Notes under the pieces: generated by a model
Database searches by the model: none
What the model saw: the letters and a program-made list of their open reading frames with translations, nothing else
What the model was told of the DNA's origin: nothing
Translations under genes and position numbers: made by a program
Part shown: positions 57,711 to 64,000 of the stretch, one piece after another
Layout of the letters: each line of letters begins with the position of its first letter
Numbering within the stretch: position 1 is the stretch's first letter
NCBI GenBank assembly: GCA_016720655.1
Contig: JADKKE010000006.1
Location: 62,001-126,000 of the forward strand
Length of the DNA stretch: 64,000 bases
Source: Bacteroidota bacterium
GTDB lineage: Bacteria; Bacteroidota; Bacteroidia; AKYH767-A; 2013-40CM-41-45
Direction of reading: 5' to 3'

Positions 57711-59684
57711 TTAATTCACAGACATAATTGTAAATTCCGTTCTTCTGTTTTGTGACCTTCCCTGTTCCGTTGTATTATCAGCCACCGGCTTCGCATCCCC
57801 ATATCCTTTGAACTCAAGTCGGGCAATCGCGATTCCTTTCTGTACAAGATAATCGTAAACTGCTTTGGATCGTTTCTCGGAAAGTTGTTGATTGTATTGT
57901 TTACCGCCAACGTTATCAGTATGACCACCCACTTCAATCTTAATTTTAGGATTTTTATTCAGGAACGAAATGAGTTTCCCCAACTCTGCCATGGATTCAT
58001 CTTTCAGATCAAATTTATCAAAGTCATAAAAAATATTTTTCAGCACCACACTCTGTCCAACTTTGATGGGTTTCATGCCTACATCCTTCAAAACAGGCTC
58101 CCGGGAAGATTTAGAATCTTTCAATTGAAAGTTTTCCGAGTAAAATAAATAACCGTCTTTGGAAACATTCAATGCATAGCTTTTCCCTGTAGGCAGACAA
58201 ACAAGAAATTCACCATTGCCACTGTTGGAGGTTGAGCTAACCACAGTTTTACCTGTTGCCAGATCAATCAATTCAAAACTGGCAGCAAGTACTTTCTTTG
58301 TTTCGATATCGAATACTTTTCCTTTCATGTAGGTTACCGGCTGTGGTCGCATGGATTCCGGAAGTGCAAATTGGTAAAGATCCAACTGCCCTTTTCCTCC
58401 GGGTCTGTCGGAGGCAAAAAAAGCAAGTTCACCGGATGGACTCACAAGTAATGAATTTTCATCCGCTGTGGAATTGATCGGATAGCCAAGATTAACAGGT
58501 TCACTCCATTCGCCCAAAGCAGATTTCTTACTCATAAAAATGTCCAATCCTCCCATACCGGGATGTCCATCGGAAGCGAAATAGATTGTTTGATCATCAG
58601 GATGTATGAACACTGACATTTCATCACCGATTGTATTAATTTTATCGGAGACCGAAACCGGTTCGCTCCAGGCTGAGTTGTCGCCTATTTTTGAAACCAT
58701 AATATCCCGTTGGCTTCGTCCATCACTACCTTTAATTGCACGTACAAAATACAAAGTACGTCCATCGGAGGAAAAAGATGGCTGGCTTTCCCAAGCACCG
58801 GTATTGATGGGTAACTCGAGATTTCTTGGAGCATTAAATTTTTCTCCGATTTTCTTGGCTATAAAAATATCACAACTCCCATTCGTTTTCCTGGCATCAG
58901 AGCCGTCGAACATTTCCTGACAGGCGGTAAAAAAAAGATATTGTCCGTCTGCAGCGAGTGACGGAGCGCCTTCATTTCCTGTTGTATTGATTTCTGTGAC
59001 GGGTTCAGCTTTCCCCCAATGATCTTTTCCCCAATGACTCATGTAAAAATCTTTCTGTTGTGAAGTCCTGCCCGAAGAATACTTCACACGCAGGCGACGA
59101 GTGAAAAGAAATGTTTTTGCGTCTGCCGTGATAGCAGGAAAGTATTCTTCATCTTCTGAATTGATACTGTCGCCCAGATTAACAGGATTGAAAGGCACCG
59201 GATTTTTTACCGCCTGCTCTGCAAAAGCACAGTTTTCGACCATCTGCTTTGCATTGGAAGCCAGGCTGGCTTTGATTTTTGGATAGCTGAGAAATTTCTG
59301 GTAATGAATTTTGGCATCACCAAATCGTCCGGCCAGGTATTCAGATTTTGCAAGTGAAAAATAATTATTTGGAAAAAAATCAGGGCTCAGGCGAATAGCT
59401 TCGTTGTAAGCTTCAATCGCTTTGTCATGGTTTTTCATGTCAGAGTAAATATTTGCTCTTAACATATACGCTTCAACAAATTTAGAATCTTCCTTCAGTG
59501 CCTGATCAATGGATTCCAGGGCTTCTTTGTTTTTACGAGCGTCATAAAACTGAATTGCTGATTCAAAATTGCGGATGGCTTTGGGGACGGAAGAAGTATA
59601 TTCGTTTTGGGCAGCAGTATCCAGAACCAGGAATAATGCAAACAAACAGAAAAGAGAACTCAAATTTCCGGAGAATTGTTTCAT
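57711..59684 (-). CDS. PorE-like OmpA-family envelope protein (TPR - PD40 - CRD - OmpA)
   Basis: About 657 residues. Order: signal peptide, TPR pair (about residues 35-140, ESIDQALKEDSKFVEAYMLR), PD40 propeller (about 180-440, DGRTLYFVRAIKGSDGRS), a carboxypeptidase-regulatory-like domain (MKGKVFDIETKKVLAASFEL), and an OmpA peptidoglycan-binding domain near 545-650 (FYDFDKFDLKDESMAEL, GHTDNVGGKQYNQQLSEKRS). This exact order is that of PorE, a T9SS component that ties the secretion machine to peptidoglycan in Porphyromonas gingivalis. A TATATTTG box (59708-59715, minus) precedes the ATG. Confidence 0.85.
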   Translation of the reverse strand: MKQFSGNLSSLFCLFALFLVLDTAAQNEYTSSVPKAIRNFESAIQFYDARKNKEALESIDQALKEDSKFVEAYMLRANIYSDMKNHDKAIEAYNEAIRLSPDFFPNNYFSLAKSEYLAGRFGDAKIHYQKFLSYPKIKASLASNAKQMVENCAFAEQAVKNPVPFNPVNLGDSINSEDEEYFPAITADAKTFLFTRRLRVKYSSGRTSQQKDFYMSHWGKDHWGKAEPVTEINTTGNEGAPSLAADGQYLFFTACQEMFDGSDARKTNGSCDIFIAKKIGEKFNAPRNLELPINTGAWESQPSFSSDGRTLYFVRAIKGSDGRSQRDIMVSKIGDNSAWSEPVSVSDKINTIGDEMSVFIHPDDQTIYFASDGHPGMGGLDIFMSKKSALGEWSEPVNLGYPINSTADENSLLVSPSGELAFFASDRPGGKGQLDLYQFALPESMRPQPVTYMKGKVFDIETKKVLAASFELIDLATGKTVVSSTSNSGNGEFLVCLPTGKSYALNVSKDGYLFYSENFQLKDSKSSREPVLKDVGMKPIKVGQSVVLKNIFYDFDKFDLKDESMAELGKLISFLNKNPKIKIEVGGHTDNVGGKQYNQQLSEKRSKAVYDYLVQKGIAIARLEFKGYGDAKPVADNTTEQGRSQNRRTEFTIMSVN

Positions 59685-59814
59685 AATGAAGAATACTACT
59701 TTAGAAACAAATATACTGCCAAGCAATAGAATCCTTGAATACAGCAGAAAAAATCATCAAGAACTTTTCAACGGAGTATTTCTTTCTTTCATCTCTCCTG
59801 AACGGTGGTAAAAA

Positions 59815-60429
59815 TCAAGGGATCTGCAAGACTTTATGAGTCTGTAGTGAAATGATCCAATCCGGATTTTTCTTGACATACTCAACGATCGTTGGAGTCA
59901 CTTTATTGAAAACAGAATATTCCGGCTGCAAATAGAGCTTGCAGGAAGGTTTCACTTTGCTTTTGTGTTGTTCTGCCCAGGAAAAATCACTTTCATTATA
60001 AACGATGATTTTTAATTCATCTGCCCGAGCAAGAACGGAATCCAAGGGTTGTTTAAATTTCTTCGGAGAAACACAAATCCAATCCCATGATCCGGTCAAA
60101 GGATAGGCTCCTGATGTTTCTAAAAAACATTCCAACCCTTCTGCGTGAAGCTGATCCGTCAAAGGTTGTAAATTATAGTGCGCAGGTTCACCACCGGTAA
60201 TCACAGCACGCAAGGCTCCGGAATTTTTTACGTTCGAAACCATGTCTGCAATTTTGACTACGGGATGAATACCCGCTTCCCAGGAATCTTTGACATCACA
60301 CCAGACACAACCGACATCACAACCACCGAGTCGAATAAAATAGGCCGCTCTCCCTGTATTTGAACCTTCCCCCTGAATGGTGTAGAAATGTTCCATTAAG
60401 GGATAAGTGAAGGGGGCTTCGGGATGCAT
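59815..60429 (-). CDS. queE: 7-carboxy-7-deazaguanine synthase
   Basis: This 204-residue radical SAM enzyme makes CDG in the queuosine pathway. The short cluster motif is CDVGCVWCDVKDSWE (three Cys), with FYTIQGEGSNTGRAA upstream and the glycine-rich ITGGEPAHYNL. The length matches the short QueE form. It follows folD on the same strand with a heptamer tract in the 91-bp gap. Confidence 0.93.
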   Translation of the reverse strand: MHPEAPFTYPLMEHFYTIQGEGSNTGRAAYFIRLGGCDVGCVWCDVKDSWEAGIHPVVKIADMVSNVKNSGALRAVITGGEPAHYNLQPLTDQLHAEGLECFLETSGAYPLTGSWDWICVSPKKFKQPLDSVLARADELKIIVYNESDFSWAEQHKSKVKPSCKLYLQPEYSVFNKVTPTIVEYVKKNPDWIISLQTHKVLQIP

Positions 60430-60440
60430 TGCGGGGAATA

Positions 60441-60503
60441 GGTATTAGGTATTAGGTATTAGGTATTAGGTATTAGGTATTAGGTATTAGGTATTAGGTA
60501 TAA
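60441..60503. repeat. GGTATTA heptamer tract
   Basis: Eight perfect units of GGTATTA followed by GGTATAA, period 7 bp. The unit rotates to TTAGGTA. It begins 12 bp upstream of the queE start codon (minus strand) and lies between folD and queE. Confidence 0.95.
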
Positions 60504-60520
60504 GTGGTGGAAACTGTTGC

Positions 60521-61423
60521 TTAGGAAATAAGTTCGCCATTCCAGAATGCCACTTCACCTTTTGCAGCACGGAGTGTATTTTGAAGAAGTCCTACGATTG
60601 TCATCAGGCCCACTCCACCCGGCACCGGACTAATGTATGCAGCTTTTGCAGCCACTTGTTCGAAATCCACATCACCGGCAAGTTTGTAACCGCTCTTGGT
60701 GAGTGTTGATGATTCACGTGTGATCCCGACATCAATTACCACAGCGCCATCTTTTACCATTGATGCTTTCACAAAGCGAGGTTTTCCGATTGCAGCGATG
60801 AGAATATCTGCTGTTCGGGTAATCTCTTCGATATTCTTGGTCTTGCTGTGACAAATAGTAACGGTGCAGTTTCCGGGGTTGTTGTTCCGTGTAAGTAGAA
60901 TGCTCATTGGCAGTCCGACAATATTACTCCGTCCAATGACAACGCATTTCTTTCCGCTGGTTTCAATACCATAATGTTCCAACATTAAAAGTATTCCCAG
61001 TGGAGTTGCAGGAAGATAACAGGGTTGATTTTGCACCATTCTTCCAATATTGATGGGATGAAAACCATCCACATCTTTCCGTGGTGAAATTGTCTCTGTT
61101 ACTTTCTGCACCTGGATATGGGGTGGCAGGGGCAGCTGAACAATCAATCCATCAATTTCAGAGTCCTCATTGATCTCTCTGATTTTATCCAACAAAATTT
61201 CTTCGCTCACTGAATCCGGATAACGAAGCAATGTGGATTTAAAACCAACCTCTTCACAATTCCGGGCTTTGCTTGAAACATATGTTTCGGATGCACCATC
61301 ATTTCCCACAAGGATCGCGCACAAATGTGGAGGGCGTTTACCGGAAGCGAGAAGTGCCTTTACTTCGGAAATGATCCGGATCTTTGCACTGGCAGAAGTT
61401 ACTTTTCCATCGAGGAGAATCAT
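60521..61423 (-). CDS. folD: Methylenetetrahydrofolate dehydrogenase/cyclohydrolase
   Basis: This 300-residue bifunctional enzyme oxidises methylene-THF to formyl-THF. It has YVSSKARNCEEVGF (catalytic Tyr-Lys), DGLIVQLPLPPHI, KDVDGFHPINIGRM, and the NAD(P) loop VIGRSNIVGLPMSILL. It ends with SPVPGGVGLMTIVGLLQNT, as expected. Single gene; intact. Confidence 0.94.
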   Translation of the reverse strand: MILLDGKVTSASAKIRIISEVKALLASGKRPPHLCAILVGNDGASETYVSSKARNCEEVGFKSTLLRYPDSVSEEILLDKIREINEDSEIDGLIVQLPLPPHIQVQKVTETISPRKDVDGFHPINIGRMVQNQPCYLPATPLGILLMLEHYGIETSGKKCVVIGRSNIVGLPMSILLTRNNNPGNCTVTICHSKTKNIEEITRTADILIAAIGKPRFVKASMVKDGAVVIDVGITRESSTLTKSGYKLAGDVDFEQVAAKAAYISPVPGGVGLMTIVGLLQNTLRAAKGEVAFWNGELIS

Positions 61424-61471
61424 ATTCTATCGTTCAAAGAAAACCTGTAGTTGTATTCAGATTTTCTGTCA

Positions 61472-62805
61472 TTACCTTCGCATGCCTGGCATGTTGCGCA
61501 TCATTTTTGCAGCCTGGTCTTTATTCGAGAATACGCGCATCATTTTCCGCATTTCTTCGAACTGCTTTAAGAGCTTATTCACTTCCTGCACACTTGTGCC
61601 ACTGCCTTTTGCAATTCTCGTCCTCCGGCTTCCATTAATCAGGGCAGGATTTTCCCTTTCCTTTTTGGTCATGGAGTGAATGATGGCTTCAATTTGCTTG
61701 AATGAATCATTGCTGATATCAACATCACGAATTGCTTTACCAACTCCTGGAATCATTCCAAGAAGATCTTTCATATTTCCCATCTTCTTGATTTGCTGAA
61801 TTTGATTCAGGAAATCATCGAAGCCAAACTGATTCTTTGCAATTTTCTTCTGAAGCTTTGCTGCTTCCACTTCATCGAATTGTTCCTGGGCTTTTTCAAC
61901 AAGGGAAACGATATCACCCATGCCGAGGATCCGATCCGACATACGTTCCGGATAGAATACATCGAGAGCATCGAGTTTTTCTCCTGTACCGACAAATTTG
62001 ATGGGTTTATTGACAACCGATTTAATTGAAAGAGCAGCTCCACCACGGGTATCGCCATCTAATTTTGTGAGAACAACTCCATCGAAATTCAGTCGATCAT
62101 TAAAGGCTTTAGCAGTATTCACTGCATCTTGTCCAGTCATTGCATCGACAACAAACAAGATTTCATTTGGACTGACAGCTTTTTTAATCGCCGCAATTTC
62201 ATCCATCATTTGCTCATCAATTGCAAGTCGGCCTGCTGTATCGATGATCACTACATTCCTGTTAGTTTCCTTTGCATGCTGGATACCACGCAAAGCAATT
62301 TCAATCGGATTTTTATTTCCTTCTTCGCTGTAAACCGGAACTTCAATTTGTTCCCCCAAAACTTTCAACTGATCAATCGCTGCGGGACGATATACGTCGC
62401 AGGCTACGAGCAAGGGAAGTTTTTGTTTTTTTGATTTGAGGTAAAATGCAAGTTTTCCTGACAAAGTAGTTTTACCGGAACCTTGCAAGCCCGACATCAG
62501 GATAATTGCCGGGTTTGAATCCAGGTTGATGTCTTCCTTCTGTCCACCCATGAGTTGTGTGAGTTCATCATGGGCAATCTTGATCATTAACTGTCCGGAG
62601 AAACCGCTGTAAGAACGTTTTGTCCAAGAGCTTTTTCCTTTACAGTATCGGTAAATTGCTTTGCAACTTTGAAATTAACGTCAGCATCGAGTAATGCTTT
62701 GCGAACCTCCTTAAGAGTTTCCGCGACATTGATTTCAGAGATTTTTCCTTCTCCTTTAAGTACTTTGAAGGCCCGCTCCAGTTTATCACTGAGATTTTCA
62801 AACAT
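61472..62805 (-). CDS. ffh: Signal recognition particle protein Ffh (frameshift in assembly)
   Basis: About 444 residues after correction. Ffh binds signal sequences and with FtsY targets proteins to the membrane. The N domain begins MFENLSDKLERAFKVLKGEG; the G domain has GLQGSGKTTLSGKLA, DTAGRLAIDEQMM, and TKLDGDTRGGAALS; the M domain is Met-rich and ends in MRNMPGMRR. A G is missing near 62595; adding it gives SPGQLMIKIAHDEL. As ffh is essential, this is the clearest case that the indels are technical. Confidence 0.94.
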
Positions 62806-62899
62806 ATTGATTTACAGGATTTAATCAAGAATTAACAAACATTCCGGAAGAAATATTCCGGCTTGCAAAATTAGAAAAAGAAAGGGGAATCTGATCTAA

Positions 62900-63664
62900 T
62901 TATACCTCTAATTTTAAGCCATCATAGGCACATCGGATATAGTCAGGAAGTTCTTTATTAATGTCTTCGTGTTTCCCCATTTGATGACTCAAATGGATGA
63001 GCCAGGCTTTTTCGGGTTTCAGTTCTTCTATCAAGTCAACAGCTTCTTTGAGGGTGAAATGTGAAACATGTTTCTCCCTTCGTAAGGCATTAAGGACCAA
63101 ATATTTTGACCCTTTAATTTTTTCTTTCTCTTCTTCGGAGATAAAATTTGCATCGGTGATATAAGTAAAGTCATTCATTCTGAACCCATAAACCGGCAAG
63201 TTGAGATGCATCACTTCAACCGGAACAAAGTGTATTCCCAGAATATCAAATGGTACATTCTGAATTGTATGCAACTTAAGTTTTGGAATTCCGGGATAAA
63301 GTTCGCCTGAAAAAACATAAAAGAACTCCCTTTTAAGAGCTTCCTGTACGCGAGGGCTGGCAAACACATCCATTGCCTGTCCTGAGATGTAATTAAATGC
63401 CCTTACATCATCCAAACCCGCAATGTGATCCTTGTGTTCATGAGTAAAGAGAACGGCACTCAGGTGCTTTACATTCTCTCTGAGCATTTGTTGGCGAAAA
63501 TCGGGGCCTGTATCAATGACGACAGATGTGCCTTCCTGTTCGACCAGAATTGATGTCCGAAGGCGTTTGTCCTTAGGATCAGGAGATGTGCAAACAGCAC
63601 ATTCACAAGCGATCATTGGCACGCCCTGTGAAGTACCGGTTCCGAGGAAGGTGATTGTTATCAT
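62900..63664 (-). CDS. MBL-fold metallo-hydrolase, PhnP-like
   Basis: A 254-residue metallo-beta-lactamase fold protein with the metal site THEHKDHIAGLDD, a Cys cluster CECAVC near residues 21-26 that may bind a structural zinc, and GTGTSQGVP at the start, all typical of PhnP-like cyclic phosphodiesterases. The substrate is unknown in this group; PhnP opens 1,2-cyclic phosphoribose. It ends 95 bp from the ffh start. Confidence 0.85.
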   Translation of the reverse strand: MITITFLGTGTSQGVPMIACECAVCTSPDPKDKRLRTSILVEQEGTSVVIDTGPDFRQQMLRENVKHLSAVLFTHEHKDHIAGLDDVRAFNYISGQAMDVFASPRVQEALKREFFYVFSGELYPGIPKLKLHTIQNVPFDILGIHFVPVEVMHLNLPVYGFRMNDFTYITDANFISEEEKEKIKGSKYLVLNALRREKHVSHFTLKEAVDLIEELKPEKAWLIHLSHQMGKHEDINKELPDYIRCAYDGLKLEV

Positions 63665-63682
63665 ATGCTCACCTTTCTTGAC

Positions 63683-63967
63683 TTATTCCGCAGCTGAGAA
63701 TTTGATCTCAGTCTGCCTTACTTCCTGGAGAAAACGGAGGAATTTATCATCCATCAAACTTTCGTCTAAAGTGAGAGATTGGATCGCTTCAATAAGGTAA
63801 GAAACTTTAGCTTCCACAGGAGCAAACTTATTGAGGACAATGATTTTGGAGTGTTCAATGACGCAGCTTCCGGATTTGAAATTCCCTTTCTCATTCCGGA
63901 TTTTATATCCTGCCAGAATCAGCAGTTCTTCGAGTTTATCAAGCGAATGTTGAGTGAGCTTTATCAT
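63683..63967 (-). CDS. Conserved-looking 94-residue protein of unknown function
   Basis: A compact helical protein (MIKLTQHSLDKLEELLILAG) with GNFKSGSCVIEHSKIIVLNK in the middle. No family recognised. It is 18 bp upstream of the PhnP-like gene in the same direction, so the two are probably co-transcribed. The 33 bp up to the window end carry its upstream region. Confidence 0.7.
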   Translation of the reverse strand: MIKLTQHSLDKLEELLILAGYKIRNEKGNFKSGSCVIEHSKIIVLNKFAPVEAKVSYLIEAIQSLTLDESLMDDKFLRFLQEVRQTEIKFSAAE

Positions 63968-64000
63968 GCCGCAAATATAGGTTTTAGTATGAAATAGCCG

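Overview
The window comes from a chromosome of the phylum Bacteroidota. The evidence is the TAnnTTTG (-7) promoter boxes with few recognisable Shine-Dalgarno sites, gliding and type IX secretion genes (gldF, gldG, a PorE-like OmpA protein), several cargo proteins with T9SS C-terminal sorting domains and SprB-like repeats, a two-gene transketolase, a SusC/TonB-type beta-barrel protein, and PD40/OmpA/SPOR envelope proteins. The order or genus cannot be fixed from the sequence alone. Most of the window is ordinary core genome. No phage, CRISPR array or complete insertion sequence was seen.

Layout. 1-10.5 kb: end of an OstA-like protein, AI-2E-family permease, S4 RNA-binding protein, transketolase N- and C-terminal subunits on either side of a von Willebrand A protein, an ECF sigma factor with a membrane partner and a Spy-like protein, cysteine desulfurase, GlmM. 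10.6-19.9 kb: tRNA-Arg, M48 protease, ClpS, a roughly 2,160-residue TPR/beta-propeller/SPOR protein and an RNA m5C methyltransferase. 19.9-34.2 kb: a MITE-like element, a hydrolase-TPR lipoprotein, purC, phoH, SAM hydrolase, two SprB-like secreted proteins, gldF, gldG, a DUF4340 protein, a second MITE-like copy, dnaN. 34.2-42.1 kb: small proteins, a T9SS cargo protein, two tRNA-Leu genes, heptamer repeat tracts, an S9 peptidase, fabG, sucD. 42.2-48.4 kb: mnmE, then a Crp-type regulator followed by rhodaneses, a small membrane protein, thioredoxin, OsmC and a rhodanese-thioredoxin lipoprotein (a likely sulfane-sulfur/redox cluster), then a CoA transferase. 48.4-64 kb: TonB-type receptor, rarA, an envelope lipoprotein, a DUF5723-like protein, kdsA, a T9SS cargo protein, PorE-like protein, queE, folD, ffh and a PhnP-like hydrolase.

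Two repeat systems stand out. One is a ~200-bp element, present twice, with 33-bp imperfect terminal inverted repeats and a nearly self-complementary interior; a possible end relic lies near 6.2 kb. The other is a set of intergenic tracts whose repeat unit is always 7 bp, often with a shared TTAG core; they abut gene ends or starts at five loci.

More than a dozen genes, including the essential ffh, fabG and sucD, are broken by small indels. Most are one-base losses in short homopolymers. I read these as uncorrected sequencing or assembly errors rather than real pseudogenes, and give one joined span per gene.
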